A stretch of DNA of 64,000 bases. Origin: Kribbella sp. VKM Ac-2568 (lineage in GTDB: Bacteria; Actinomycetota; Actinomycetes; Propionibacteriales; Kribbellaceae). The stretch spans positions 620,001 to 684,000 of the forward strand of contig NZ_SLVF01000002.1 in the NCBI RefSeq assembly GCF_004345365.1, written 5' to 3'. The notes beneath the pieces are model-generated. The model made no database searches. It saw only the letters and a program-made list of their open reading frames with translations, and had not been told where the DNA came from. The position numbers were made by a program, and so were the translations under genes. Below are positions 43,291 to 52,692 of the stretch, piece by piece. Positions within the stretch are counted from its first letter, which is position 1, and each line of letters opens with the position of its first letter.

Positions 43291-44264
43291 TTCATCGCGA
43301 ACCTCTGCTCACCGCGGACGAGGTCGGCATCCTGGTCAGTTCCGCCGCCACCGCGCCGTCGATGCACAACACCCAGCCATGGCGCTTCGAGGTCAGCGGC
43401 CGGGTCGTGGACGTGATCCTCGACGAGGACCGTTCCCTGCCCGCCGAGGACCAGGCCGGCCGGATGATCCTGATCGGGCTCGGCGCGGCGACCTTCAACC
43501 TGCGGGTGGCCGCGGCGATGCTCGGCCACGACACCACCTTCGCCACCCGTCCGGATCCCGATCGGCCCGAGATCGTCGCCCGGGTGTTCCTGGGCGTACG
43601 ACAGTCGCCGATGCCACCGCTGGGCTCTCTCTACGGCGAGCTGCGGCGTCGGCACACCTATCGCGGACCGATGGTCGCGATCGATGTCCAGGCGCGAGTT
43701 CTGTCACTGATCAGTAGTGCGGCCCGGGCCGAGGGGGCCGACCTGTGCTGGCTGGACCCCAGCTCCACCAGGGACTTGGTACAGATCCTGCGGGAGGCCG
43801 ACGAGCTCGACCTGCACGACGAGGACCGGCTGACCGAGCGAGGCCGCTGGATCGGCGGCGACCGCTTGGAGGACGGGGTGCCCGAGAGTGCACTCGGGCC
43901 GATTCCCGCCAAGCCGGCGGCGTTCCGCGACCTCTCCGCGGGCTTCGACGACCCGCAGCGCAGTGTCGGCGTCTTCGAGCTCGAGCCGAGGATCGCGGTC
44001 CTCAACACCGGGGAGAACCGGCCGTCCGAATGGCTGCGCGCGGGGATGGCACTGCAACACGCGCTCCTGACGGCGACGTCGTACGGTCTGGTCGCGTCGT
44101 TCCTCAACCAAGCACTGGAGTACGCCGACCTGAGGTCACGCGTTCAGAGCCTGGTCGACCGGAACGCCCGGCCGCAGATGATCATCCGGATCGGCTTCCC
44201 CGCCATGATGGGTGCGGCTACCCCCCGGAGACCCTGGCAGCAGACCTTGGCGGAATGGGAGTGA
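43284..44264 (+). CDS. Acg-type FMN-binding nitroreductase, copy 2
   Basis: A 326-residue Acg-type protein with APSMHNTQPWRFEV, RRHTYRGPM and LLTATSYGLVASFLNQALE. Closest in architecture to the copy at 41679, from which it is separated by the helical protein and the RNase remnant. ATG 43284 lies inside the final codons of that remnant. No box precedes it, so it depends on transcription from the first copy. Confidence 0.9.
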   Translation: MVIHREPLLTADEVGILVSSAATAPSMHNTQPWRFEVSGRVVDVILDEDRSLPAEDQAGRMILIGLGAATFNLRVAAAMLGHDTTFATRPDPDRPEIVARVFLGVRQSPMPPLGSLYGELRRRHTYRGPMVAIDVQARVLSLISSAARAEGADLCWLDPSSTRDLVQILREADELDLHDEDRLTERGRWIGGDRLEDGVPESALGPIPAKPAAFRDLSAGFDDPQRSVGVFELEPRIAVLNTGENRPSEWLRAGMALQHALLTATSYGLVASFLNQALEYADLRSRVQSLVDRNARPQMIIRIGFPAMMGAATPRRPWQQTLAEWE

Positions 44265-44595
44265 CACAGGCGGGCGACTTCTCGTTCACTGCTGGTGGCG
44301 GGTCCCCGAACGCTTCTCACCACTGCCTCTTCGGTCCGGGTCGAGGACGACCGGCCCGCCGGGAAACGGGCTTCCGTCTTGATGACGGCGGATCTCGTGG
44401 CCTCGGCCACTGTCTGGTGTCCCGTTCCCGGCGAGCCGGTCGGCTCCTCTGCACTTCCAGCATCGGGCGGGACCCATCGGATGTTCAGGGCCGAAGGTCC
44501 CGAACTCGTGGGACGGTGGACCGAGAGCATCCAGGCCCTGCGCGAGGTGACCTTGGGCCCTGGAGCGGATCCGCGACGGCCACCAGAGTCGAACC
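44265..44595. other. Non-coding control region before the HAD-GH65 operon
   Basis: A 331-bp stretch with no convincing gene; open frames here lack typical codon bias. It holds the DevR-type boxes listed at 44487 and 44547 and a half-match GGGACCCATCGG at 44469. The first 200 bp show nothing I can name. Confidence 0.6.
44487..44562. promoter_or_regulatory. Two DevR-type boxes before the membrane-HAD/GH65 operon
   Basis: AGGGCCGAAGGTCCC at 44487-44501 is a perfect copy of the inverted consensus. GTGACCTTGGGCCCTG at 44547-44562 is a weaker direct copy 60 bp further, 33 bp before ATG 44596. Confidence 0.7.
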
Positions 44596-45966
44596 ATGAA
44601 GAACTCTCCGACCCCTGGACCGGTGACGCTGAGACCTTCACCGACTGCCCGGCGAACCGCCCTGGTGACCGAGACGCTGGCGTACCTGGGCGGCGTCGTG
44701 GTCCTGGTCGGCGCGGGCCTGATCGCCGCGCGGTACTGGCCCGACCTGCACGAGACCACTCGGCTCGGCATCGCCGGCGTGGCCGCCGCCGTACTGCTCT
44801 GCGCCGCGCTCGCAGTACCCACCGACAAGCCCGCGGGCCGTCGGATGAGGACAGTGATCTGGCTGCTCTCGACCGCCGCGGCAAGCCTGTTCTTCGGACT
44901 CCTCGGCGGTGAGGTACTCGGCTGGCGCGCCATCGACACCACCCTGCTCATCGGCGTCGGCACCGCCTTGTACTCCGCGGCGCTGTGGCTCTGGAGTGGG
45001 CGCGCTGCGGCACTGCAACTAGCCTTCCTCACGGCGACGCTGGTCAGCGCGGGAGCGATCGGTGCCCACCTCGAACAGCCGTACTGGCCCGGCCTGGCGG
45101 TCTGGTTCGCAGCGCTGGAGTGGCTCCTGCTGGGGCACAGCGAGATCGTGCCCTCCCGCCGACCGACGCAGGTGGCAGCATCCATCGGTCTCCTCGTGGG
45201 CATCGGCCTGACGCTGCCGCAGGACATCGGCATCCTGCTGGGCCTGGCCACCATCGCCGGCTTGCTCATCTACGCGGTCCAGATCTGGGACCTGCTGCTG
45301 ATCCTGATCGGCATTGCCGGTGCTCTGCAGATCCTGCCCATCGCGGTCACCCAGTGGTTCCCCGGTCGGCCGGCCGCACCGATCGCGTTGCTGATCGGGG
45401 GCGCCGCCCTGGTCGGCGCCGCGATCGCGATAGCTCGCACATCCGACGCCCGGCCCTCAGACGCCGGATCCGGAGAAAGTCCGACGATCGATGCCGGCCG
45501 GTACGACGCCGTGGTGTTCGACCTGGACGCGGTCGTCACCGACGACGGCAGGCATACCTTCCCAGAAACCCTCGCCCTGATCGATCGGCTCACCGCCGCG
45601 GGCCTGACGTACGCGGTGACCTCAGCGAGCAGCACAGCTGCCGAGGTTCTGATCGCCGCGGGCCTGCAGGATCTCTTCGACATCCGTGTGGACGGCCGCG
45701 TCGCCGAGGAGCTGGGCCTCCCGGAGAAACCGGATCCCGCGGTGCCCCTGGTCGCTGCACACCGCCTCGGGGTCACCCCGTTGCGGACGGTCGTGGTGGA
45801 GATCGGGCCGGCCGGCGTCGAGGCGGGCCGGAACGGTGGTTTCGGCCTCGTGATCGGGGTGGACCGTTCGGGCCAAGCCGCCGGGCTCGCTGGGCACGGA
45901 GCGGACCTGGTCGTCCGAGACCTCGCCGAGATCGCTGTCACCCCTGACCGCGAGCCGGCCCGATGA
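44596..45966 (+). CDS. Multi-span membrane protein fused to a HAD (beta-phosphoglucomutase-like) domain
   Basis: A 456-residue fusion. Residues 25-285 carry about eight to ten hydrophobic helices resembling DUF2157-type membrane domains. Residues 300-450 are a HAD fold with motif I VVFDLDAVVTDDG, a threonine/serine motif II (VTSASS) and a lysine in EKPDP. The stop overlaps the GH65 start (ATGA). GH65 phosphorylases release beta-glucose 1-phosphate, and beta-phosphoglucomutase is their normal partner, so a membrane-tethered phosphoglucomutase or phosphatase is a fair guess. Usual bPGM has DLDGV; here Gly is Ala. Confidence 0.75.
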   Translation: MKNSPTPGPVTLRPSPTARRTALVTETLAYLGGVVVLVGAGLIAARYWPDLHETTRLGIAGVAAAVLLCAALAVPTDKPAGRRMRTVIWLLSTAAASLFFGLLGGEVLGWRAIDTTLLIGVGTALYSAALWLWSGRAAALQLAFLTATLVSAGAIGAHLEQPYWPGLAVWFAALEWLLLGHSEIVPSRRPTQVAASIGLLVGIGLTLPQDIGILLGLATIAGLLIYAVQIWDLLLILIGIAGALQILPIAVTQWFPGRPAAPIALLIGGAALVGAAIAIARTSDARPSDAGSGESPTIDAGRYDAVVFDLDAVVTDDGRHTFPETLALIDRLTAAGLTYAVTSASSTAAEVLIAAGLQDLFDIRVDGRVAEELGLPEKPDPAVPLVAAHRLGVTPLRTVVVEIGPAGVEAGRNGGFGLVIGVDRSGQAAGLAGHGADLVVRDLAEIAVTPDREPAR

Positions 45967-48359
45967 ACGAGTGGATGCTGCGCTTCGACGACTACGACCC
46001 GGCCGACGAGCGCCGACGCGAGGCTCTGTGCACGGTCGGCAACGGGTACTTCGCCACCCGCGGCGCCTGGGCCGGTTCCCGGGCCAGTGACCATCACTAC
46101 CCGGGCAGCTATGTCGCCGGCCTGTACAACCGGCTCTGCGACGGGATCGACGGCCGCACGGTCGAGAACGAGAGTCTCGTCAACGTCCCCGACTGGCTGC
46201 CGCTCGAGGTCGCGATCGACGACGGCGAGTGGCTCACCCCGGACAACTCGCAGGTGCTCGACCACCAGCTGGAGCTCGACCTGCGCCGCGGCGTGCTGAC
46301 CCGGCGTTTCCGCCTTCGCGTTGCCCAGGGCAACATCGTTGCCGGGGTCGAACGACGATTGGTGAGCATGGCCGATGCCCACCTGGCAGCTCAGAGCCTC
46401 GCCGTCACCGCCGAGAACTGGTCCGGAGTACTACGGATCCGGACCGGCGTGGACGGCTCGGTCACCAACGGCGGCGTCGACCGGTACCAGAAGCTGTCCG
46501 GCCGGCATCTCGTGGAGATCGAGCCTGCCGCGCAAGACGGAGCGACCGCACTTGTGGTCGCCAGGACGAGTCAATCGTCCGTGCGCATCGCGGTCGCCAA
46601 TCGCACTGCCGTCTTCCACAACGGAACACCTTGTGAGGGCGGGTGGACGAACTCGGTCGACGCCACGACGGCGTACCACGAGGTCGCTGTCGCGGTACAA
46701 CCCGGTGACGTCGTCAGTGCTGACAAAGTCGCGGTCATCCACACGTCGAGGGATGTGGCGATCTCGGAACCGCTTCAGGCATGCCTTGCCGCCCTGCCCG
46801 ACCTACCCGCGTTCGACCGACTTCTCGAGCCGCATGTCCTCGCCTGGTCCCACCTGTGGCGGAAATTCGCGCTCGACCTGGAGGAACCTGCCGACGGCAC
46901 GCCGGCGGCAGTGCGGCTGAACCTGTTCCATCTGCTGCAGTCCGTGTCGCCGCACAGCGCGGACACCGACGCCGGCGTACCGGCCCGCGGTCTGCACGGA
47001 GAGGCTTATCGGGGCCACGTCTTCTGGGACGAGCTGTTCGTCTTTCCCGTTCTGACCTTGCGGATGCCGGCCTTGACCCGGGCACTGCTGCGTTATCGGC
47101 ACCGCCGCCTCCCGGCCGCGCGCCGGGCGGCCGCAGCGGCCGGCCTCCCCGGCGCCATGTATCCGTGGCAGTCCGGCAGCGACGGCCGCGAGGAGAGCCA
47201 GACCCTGCACCAGAACCCGCTGTCAGGACGCTGGACTCGTGACGCCACCTACCTGCAGCGCCATGTGGGCCTGGCCGTCGCCTACACCATGTGGCAGTAC
47301 GTCGAGGCGACCGGCGACGAGGAGTTCCTCGCCGAGCACGGCGCCGAGGTCATCCTCGAGGTGGCCAGGTTCTTCGCCGGTCTCGCGAGTTACGACCAGG
47401 CTCGGGACCGCTATGTGATCAAGGGAGTCGTCGGGCCCGACGAATTCCACACCGGGTATCCCGAGCGGCCCGACGCGGGCATCGACAACAATGCCTACAC
47501 CAACGTCATGGCGGTGTGGCTGTTCCGCCGTGCGGCCGAGGTGCTCGAGCGACTGCCCGGCCGGCGGCGGACGGAGCTCACCGAGTCGATCGGGCTGCGG
47601 CCGCAGGAACTGAGCCGGTGGGAGGAGCTCACCCGGCGGATGTACGTACCGTTCCACGACGGCGTGATCAGCCAGTTCGAGGGCTACGCCGACCTCGACG
47701 AACTCGACTGGGACCGCTACCGCCGCAAGTACGGCGATCTCCGGCGGCTGGACCGGATCCTCGAGGCCGAGGGACTTGCGGTGACGGCCTACCAGGTGTC
47801 GAAGCAGGCCGACGTGCTGATGTTGCTGTACCTGCTGCCTCGCCAGGAACTGTACGAACTGCTGGCCACGCTCGGGTATCCGACCAGGGCCGACACGATC
47901 CGCCGGACCGTGAGGTACTACCTCCCCCGCACCTGCCACGGCTCCTCGCTCAGTGCCGTCGTCCATGCCTGGGGTCTCACCTCGCTCAACGCCGACCGGG
48001 CACTGGAGTTCCTGGCGCAAGCGCTGCACAGCGATTCCGGCGATCCAGCTCAGACCGGGACGACCGCGGAGGGGATCCACCTGGCCGCGATGGCCGGCAG
48101 CGTCGATCTGGTCCAGCGATGCTTCACCGGCCTCACCCTGTCCGGTGACGAGCTGAGATTCGCGCCACGGTGGCCGGTCAGCCTGGGCCGGATGCGGATG
48201 AATCTGCGGTACCGCGGGCATCACCTCACCGTGCGGGTCTCGGCCGACGGTCTCGCCGTCTCCGCCGACGCCGGCAGCGCCGATCCGATCAGGGTGCGCT
48301 GCCACGGCACGACGAAATCTCTGGCCGCCGGCCGGACCGTGGAGTGGCCGGCGCGCTGA
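45963..48359 (+). CDS. Glycoside hydrolase family 65 protein (disaccharide phosphorylase type)
   Basis: A 798-residue GH65 enzyme. The N-terminal beta-sandwich (about 5-270) has TVGNGYFATRGAW. The (alpha/alpha)6 catalytic barrel (about 320-690) has general acid E494 in GVVGPDEFHTGY, and the phosphate/sugar-binding segments KQADVLMLLYLLP and SLSAVVHAW follow. Family members phosphorolyse trehalose, maltose or kojibiose to beta-glucose 1-phosphate; specificity cannot be assigned. It overlaps the HAD fusion gene by four bases. It gives ATP-sparing entry of storage sugar into glycolysis, which suits a low-energy programme. Confidence 0.9.
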   Translation: MNEWMLRFDDYDPADERRREALCTVGNGYFATRGAWAGSRASDHHYPGSYVAGLYNRLCDGIDGRTVENESLVNVPDWLPLEVAIDDGEWLTPDNSQVLDHQLELDLRRGVLTRRFRLRVAQGNIVAGVERRLVSMADAHLAAQSLAVTAENWSGVLRIRTGVDGSVTNGGVDRYQKLSGRHLVEIEPAAQDGATALVVARTSQSSVRIAVANRTAVFHNGTPCEGGWTNSVDATTAYHEVAVAVQPGDVVSADKVAVIHTSRDVAISEPLQACLAALPDLPAFDRLLEPHVLAWSHLWRKFALDLEEPADGTPAAVRLNLFHLLQSVSPHSADTDAGVPARGLHGEAYRGHVFWDELFVFPVLTLRMPALTRALLRYRHRRLPAARRAAAAAGLPGAMYPWQSGSDGREESQTLHQNPLSGRWTRDATYLQRHVGLAVAYTMWQYVEATGDEEFLAEHGAEVILEVARFFAGLASYDQARDRYVIKGVVGPDEFHTGYPERPDAGIDNNAYTNVMAVWLFRRAAEVLERLPGRRRTELTESIGLRPQELSRWEELTRRMYVPFHDGVISQFEGYADLDELDWDRYRRKYGDLRRLDRILEAEGLAVTAYQVSKQADVLMLLYLLPRQELYELLATLGYPTRADTIRRTVRYYLPRTCHGSSLSAVVHAWGLTSLNADRALEFLAQALHSDSGDPAQTGTTAEGIHLAAMAGSVDLVQRCFTGLTLSGDELRFAPRWPVSLGRMRMNLRYRGHHLTVRVSADGLAVSADAGSADPIRVRCHGTTKSLAAGRTVEWPAR

Positions 48360-48397
48360 GGCCCGAAGGGCCCGCGACGACGGGACCAACAGCCCTG
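48360..48397. promoter_or_regulatory. Paired DevR-type boxes before a universal stress protein gene
   Basis: GGCCCGAAGGGCCC at 48360-48373 and GGGACCAACAGCCCTG at 48382-48397, starts 22 bp apart. Sixty bp before ATG 48457. The first may instead act as a terminator hairpin for the GH65 gene that ends at 48359. Confidence 0.5.
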
Positions 48398-48456
48398 CCC
48401 CGCGTGGCGGCGTGGAGACACAGTCGGAGTAGATCATCCAGCTCCGAGGAGGAACC

Positions 48457-49332
48457 ATGTCGTCACAGACCGCCCCGGTAGTCGTCGGGTACGACGGCTC
48501 GCAGGGAAGCACCGCAGCGTTGCGCTGGGCCACGGCCGAAGCCGTTCGCGAGCACGCGCCGCTGCGAATCGTCGAGGCCTTCGAGCTGGAGGTCGTGAGC
48601 CGCCCCTCGCCCGGAAAGGTCGTACCACTGGCGGCGCTCAGGAGCGTACGTGAGCGCGGACTCGAAGCGTTGGCGGATGGCATCCGGCTGCAGTACCCCC
48701 GGCTCGACGTACAGACCCTGCTGCTCGAGGGCACTCCGGCCGCATCCCTGATCGAGGAGACGGCGCAGGCACGGCTGGTCGTGCTGGGCACCCGCGGCCT
48801 CGGCGGGTTCAGCGGGGCCGTCCTCGGTTCGGTAGCCGTCCAGGTCAGCGCCCACGCGCACAGCCCGGTCGTGATCGTGCCTGCGGACCCGCGGCCGAGC
48901 GCGCACACCACACCCACCGTGGTCCTCGGTGTCGACGGCTCGAAGGTGTCCGCGCGGGCGACCGACTTCGCGTTCGAGCAGGCCGAGGCGTTCGGCGCCC
49001 GCCTGGTGGTGGTGCACGCCTGGCGCAGCCCGTTCTCGACCTACGAGCACGGCAAGGGCGAGCTCGTGTTCGACAAGGCCGAAGTGCGGAAGGCGGCCGA
49101 GCTCCTGGTCGCCGAAGCGCTCGCAGGACCGCTCGCGGACTATCCCGACACCGAGGTCGACGTCCGGCTCGTCCCGGGCCACCCCGCCCGCGCGCTCCTG
49201 CAGGCCGCCGAAGGCGCGGACCTGGTAGTGGTGGGCTCACGCGGTCGGGGCGGTTTCACCGGCCTGCTGCTGGGCTCCACCGGCCAGCACGTCCTGCACC
49301 ACGCCCCCTGCCCGGTGGCCATCGTCCGCTGA
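48457..49332 (+). CDS. Universal stress protein, two UspA domains
   Basis: A 291-residue tandem USP. Domain 1 has VVVGYDGSQGSTAAL and VLGTRGLGGFSGAVLGSVAVQV; domain 2 has VVLGVDGSKVSARAT and VVGSRGRGGFTGLLLGSTGQHV, both with complete nucleotide loops. AGGAGGA lies upstream of ATG 48457. It stands alone, convergent to an ABC-exporter remnant. Confidence 0.9.
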   Translation: MSSQTAPVVVGYDGSQGSTAALRWATAEAVREHAPLRIVEAFELEVVSRPSPGKVVPLAALRSVRERGLEALADGIRLQYPRLDVQTLLLEGTPAASLIEETAQARLVVLGTRGLGGFSGAVLGSVAVQVSAHAHSPVVIVPADPRPSAHTTPTVVLGVDGSKVSARATDFAFEQAEAFGARLVVVHAWRSPFSTYEHGKGELVFDKAEVRKAAELLVAEALAGPLADYPDTEVDVRLVPGHPARALLQAAEGADLVVVGSRGRGGFTGLLLGSTGQHVLHHAPCPVAIVR

Positions 49333-49354
49333 CCGATCCGCTGCGCTGCACCGC

Positions 49355-49817
49355 TCAGGCAACAAGCCGGCGGTGCAGCCGAGCGGACGCAGCCACCAGC
49401 AGCCCGGCCGCGAAGAGCACGAGCACGGAAAGCGGTACGGCGATGTCGCCGACGGTCCCATCCTTGGACAGCACGGTGATCCAGGCATCCACAGCCCAAG
49501 CGTGCGGCGTGACGTGACCGAGAGCGCGGACACCGGCGGGCACGATCTCGAGCGGCCCCGACCCCCGACGGACCGACTGGCCGGCCGGCGATCACGCAGC
49601 CGCCGTGGTCGGCCCGCAGGAGGCCGCAGACCAGCCTGATCGTGGTGGTCTTCCCCGCCCCGTTGGGACCGAGCAGGCCGTAGGTCTCGCCCGGCGCCAC
49701 CGTGAAGCTGACGTCGTCCACTGCCACCCGATCCCCGAACCGCTTCTCCAGCCCGGTGACAGTCAGCACCTGCTCGGTCGCGACCAAGACCGGGCGCGCC
49801 TGGTTCGCCAGTGTCAT
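49355..49817 (-). pseudogene. Collapsed ABC exporter: ATPase N-terminus joined to permease C-terminus
   Basis: From ATG 49817 (behind GGGGAC) the frame encodes the first 80 residues of a DrrA-type ATPase, including Walker A GPNGAGKT, and ends its homology near IAGRPV. From about 49570 a different frame encodes the last 65 residues of an ABC-2 permease (PLEIVPAGVRALGHVTPHAW to RLHRRLVA), stopping at 49355. Signature motif, Walker B and most of the permease are gone. A single internal deletion of about 1.5 kb would explain this. Confidence 0.85.
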
Positions 49818-49940
49818 CTCGGTCCCCTCACATTCGTCCGACAGTTCCAGCGTCACTGTCCGGCTAGGCAGCCAACCAGGGCTCTAGGACTCTTCGGGTG
49901 GAGGCCTTCGGACCTAGGCCGCCAGGCTGATTCAGGAGTC

Positions 49941-49956
49941 GGGACCTTTGGCCCTG
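49941..49956. promoter_or_regulatory. DevR-type box before the GyrI-like gene
   Basis: GGGACCTTTGGCCCTG, one base off consensus, 55 bp before ATG 50012. A weaker sequence, AGGCCTTCGGACCTAG, lies about 38 bp upstream. Confidence 0.68.
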
Positions 49957-50011
49957 CTGGGAGACGGACCGAGGCTGTGTGCTGGAAGCGTCGGACAGAG
50001 GAGACGAACTC

Positions 50012-50494
50012 ATGCACACGGCCCTGATTGAGACCCGGACTCTCGCTGCACAACCCACCGCCGTTCGGCGCGCAGTACTTGAATCCACGAAGCTGACCGA
50101 TTGGCTGCCCGTCGCTCTGGTCGAGATCGCCGAGGCCCTTCGCCTCCGCGGGAACGCACCGAACGGCTTCCCGTTCGCCCGGTACCACTCGACGACCACC
50201 GGCCTGATTGCGGTCGAAGCCGGTTTCCCGATGCCGACGCGGGTGCTGACCGATGGCCTCGTGCAGGCTTCCAGCCTCCTCGCCGGGCCTGTCGCGGTAA
50301 CGATGTACGTCGGCCCGTACGACCGGATCGGCACCGCGCACGACCTGGTCCGCGACTGGCTCCGCCGGCGCGGCGCCTCTCCTGATACCGAAGGCTGGGA
50401 GGTCTACCACCACCCGCCGATCGGGGACCCCGACAACTGGCGCACCGAGATCGTGCAGCCTTATCGGCTGACTACCCCAACAACACGTCGCTGA
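50012..50494 (+). CDS. GyrI-like small-molecule-binding domain protein
   Basis: A 160-residue stand-alone effector-binding domain of the GyrI/AraC-C-terminal (SHS2) type. VEAGFPMPTRVLTDG and VAVTMYVGPYDRIGTAHDLV match the family, and WEVYHHPPIGDPDNWRTEI is the usual C-terminal signature with the acidic residue that contacts cationic ligands. GAGGAGA lies upstream of ATG 50012. No DNA-binding domain, so it probably binds or processes a ligand. Its end overlaps the convergent nitroreductase by 23 bp. Confidence 0.82.
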   Translation: MHTALIETRTLAAQPTAVRRAVLESTKLTDWLPVALVEIAEALRLRGNAPNGFPFARYHSTTTGLIAVEAGFPMPTRVLTDGLVQASSLLAGPVAVTMYVGPYDRIGTAHDLVRDWLRRRGASPDTEGWEVYHHPPIGDPDNWRTEIVQPYRLTTPTTRR

Positions 50495-51434
50495 TCGGGC
50501 GCCGCGGTGTTGGTGGGACCGGCGGGCCGTACCCGAAGCGAATGACAGATTGGGGGCGCGTCCAGCTCCCGAGCGGATCGTGGACGAGCCAGCGCAAGGT
50601 GTCGTGCTCGATGGCCTGGTTGAGCAGCGAGGTGGACAGTCCGTTCGCCGTTGCCTCCAGCAACACTCGCTGCATCGCCTGACCGGCTCGCAACCACTCC
50701 GCCGGACCATCCCGGCGAGTCGCCAGGATGGCCAGCTGCGGCTCCTCCTCGAACGTCGCCATCGGCCGGCCCGAGTCGGCCGGCGTCGCTGCCATCTCCC
50801 TGGCCGGCGAGTCCGGCGACGTGGCCCGCGGGCCCAGGGCGGTCGACGGGATCCCGTCCACCGTCCGGTCGCCACCCACCCACAGCCTCCGTTCCTCGGA
50901 ACGAGCGGCGTTCCGATCATCCTCGAGATCCGCGTCGTTCGTGGCCAGGTACAACCATTTCAGCCGGGCGCGGTCGCCGATCCACTGCAGCTCGGCCCCT
51001 TCGAGCCTCGAGCTGAGGTCGAGCAGTCGCCGCACCTCGTCCGGTACTCGCCGATCCTGATACGGCTGCCGGTTCGTCCGCCGCACCTGCAAGTACGGCG
51101 CCAACCGGTAGAGCTCCTCGGTCTCCGCCCCTGCCCCGACGAGCTCGACCTCCGCGACCAGATCCGGTCGCGCGCGATCGAGGACGCTCCGCACCTCGCT
51201 GCCGTAAGCCAGGTGGGCCGCCTCGACCCGGAGGTTGAAGACGGCCGCACCCAGGGACACGTGGAGCATCCGGCGATCCGGATCCTCCGCGGGCAGCTCC
51301 CGCGCACGGTCACGATGGACCTCGATCACGCAGCCGTCGAAGCGGAACCTCCACGGCTGCGTGTTGTGCATCGAGGGCGCCGCGACGGCTGCCCGGAGCA
51401 GCTCGTCACGGTCACGCCGCGTCGGTGGCAGCAT
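50472..51434 (-). CDS. Acg-type FMN-binding nitroreductase, copy 3
   Basis: A 320-residue Acg-type protein with APSMHNTQPWRFRF, RRTNRQPYQ and LLEATANGLSTSLLNQAIE. It is the most divergent of the three copies. It follows the alcohol dehydrogenase gene by 4 bp and is probably transcribed with it from the box at 52594. Its 3' end overlaps the GyrI-like gene. Confidence 0.88.
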   Translation of the reverse strand: MLPPTRRDRDELLRAAVAAPSMHNTQPWRFRFDGCVIEVHRDRARELPAEDPDRRMLHVSLGAAVFNLRVEAAHLAYGSEVRSVLDRARPDLVAEVELVGAGAETEELYRLAPYLQVRRTNRQPYQDRRVPDEVRRLLDLSSRLEGAELQWIGDRARLKWLYLATNDADLEDDRNAARSEERRLWVGGDRTVDGIPSTALGPRATSPDSPAREMAATPADSGRPMATFEEEPQLAILATRRDGPAEWLRAGQAMQRVLLEATANGLSTSLLNQAIEHDTLRWLVHDPLGSWTRPQSVIRFGYGPPVPPTPRRPISDVLLG

Positions 51435-51438
51435 GGCC

Positions 51439-52500
51439 TCAGGCCTCGAGGTCCTTGGACTCGTCGCTGAACAGAGCCACCTTCAACGCGCCGGTCTCGC
51501 CGGCCCGCGAGAACACGTCGTACGCGTCCTGCATCTCGTCGAGGCCGTAGCGGTGGGTGATCAGACCCGGCATCGCCAGCCGGCCGGCGGCCAGCATCGA
51601 CAGCAGCCGGGGCGTGGTGGAGGTGTCCACCAGACCGGTCGTGATGGTGACATCCTTGATCCAGAGCTCCTCCAGGTGCAGCGTTGCCGGCGCACCATGG
51701 ACACCCACGTTCGCCACCCGGCCACACGGCCGGATCACCTGGGCGCACAGCTCGAAGGTCGCGGGCACGCCGACCGCCTCGATCGCCACGTCAGCGCCGA
51801 GACCACCGGTCAGATCCTTGATCGTGGCGACGACGTCGTCATCCGGCCCGAACACCAGATCCGCACCGTGATCCAGCGCAGCCTTCTGACGCGCCGGAGC
51901 GGAGTCGATCACGATCACGCTGGACGGACTGAAGAGCTTGCTGGTCGTGATCGCCGCGAGTCCGATCGGTCCGGCACCGACGATGACGACGGTGTCGCCC
52001 GGTGAGACCTGGCCGGCCAGGGTGCCGACCTCGTACGACGTCGGCAGGATGTCGGCCAGCAACAGCGCCGACTCGTTGCTCACGTTGTCCGGCAACTTGT
52101 AGACCGACCGGTCGGCGAACGGCACCCGGACCTGCTCGGCCTGGGTTCCGTCGATCAGGTGCCCGAGGATCCAGCCACCGCCGCCGAGACATTGACCGTA
52201 GCGGCCCTGCCGGCAGTACTCGCACCGGCCGCAGGAGGTGATGCAAGAGATCAGCACCCGGTCACCGGGCGTGACGCCACGGACGCCGTCACCGACCTCG
52301 GTGATGGTACCGACGGCCTCGTGGCCGAGAATCCGGCCGTGCTCGACGGTCGGTACGTCGCCCTTCAGGATGTGCAGGTCTGTGCCGCAGATGGTGACGG
52401 CATCGACGCGCACGATCGCGTCCTCGGGGTCCTGGATCACCGGGTCGGGCATCTCTCGCCAGCTCCGCTGTCCGGGTCCGTTGTAGACAAGCGCCTTCAT
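51439..52500 (-). CDS. Zinc-dependent alcohol dehydrogenase (MDR family)
   Basis: A 353-residue medium-chain dehydrogenase. Catalytic zinc ligands are C38 and H60 with E61 (LGHEAVG), the structural zinc is C90, C93, C96 and C104, and the Rossmann motif is VVIVGAGPIGLAAI. Start ATG 52500; the longer open frame upstream is not needed. Plausibly reduces acetaldehyde or another aldehyde to regenerate NAD+ when respiration is limited. Threonine or sugar alcohol dehydrogenase activity cannot be excluded. First gene of a pair with Acg copy 3. Confidence 0.9.
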   Translation of the reverse strand: MKALVYNGPGQRSWREMPDPVIQDPEDAIVRVDAVTICGTDLHILKGDVPTVEHGRILGHEAVGTITEVGDGVRGVTPGDRVLISCITSCGRCEYCRQGRYGQCLGGGGWILGHLIDGTQAEQVRVPFADRSVYKLPDNVSNESALLLADILPTSYEVGTLAGQVSPGDTVVIVGAGPIGLAAITTSKLFSPSSVIVIDSAPARQKAALDHGADLVFGPDDDVVATIKDLTGGLGADVAIEAVGVPATFELCAQVIRPCGRVANVGVHGAPATLHLEELWIKDVTITTGLVDTSTTPRLLSMLAAGRLAMPGLITHRYGLDEMQDAYDVFSRAGETGALKVALFSDESKDLEA

Positions 52501-52593
52501 GGTCGGTCGACCTCCATGGCTCGAAGTTCTCTGTCCCCTCGACCCTCCGTCACCGGGCAGCCGCCGGGCAGGGCAGAAACGCACTTCCTGGGC

Positions 52594-52611
52594 GGGACCT
52601 TCGTCGGGTCC
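52594..52611. promoter_or_regulatory. DevR-type box in the ADH/USP divergent promoter
   Basis: GGGACCTTCGTCGGGTCC: the left half is perfect and the right half is displaced by one or two bases. Ninety-four bp from the ADH start and 82 bp from the USP start at 52693. Confidence 0.55.
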
Positions 52612-52692
52612 GCGAGGGTCGTTGCACCCTGGCGGCACGTCCGCACCGGCGACTGGACTGGACAGAGAACTGCTTAGCGAGAGGTTCCTGCC

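Noticed and set aside
44295-44912. A 205-residue gene between Acg copy 2 and the HAD fusion
   Set aside because: Overlaps the HAD fusion in another frame, contains the regulatory boxes, and lacks a plausible fold or ribosome site.
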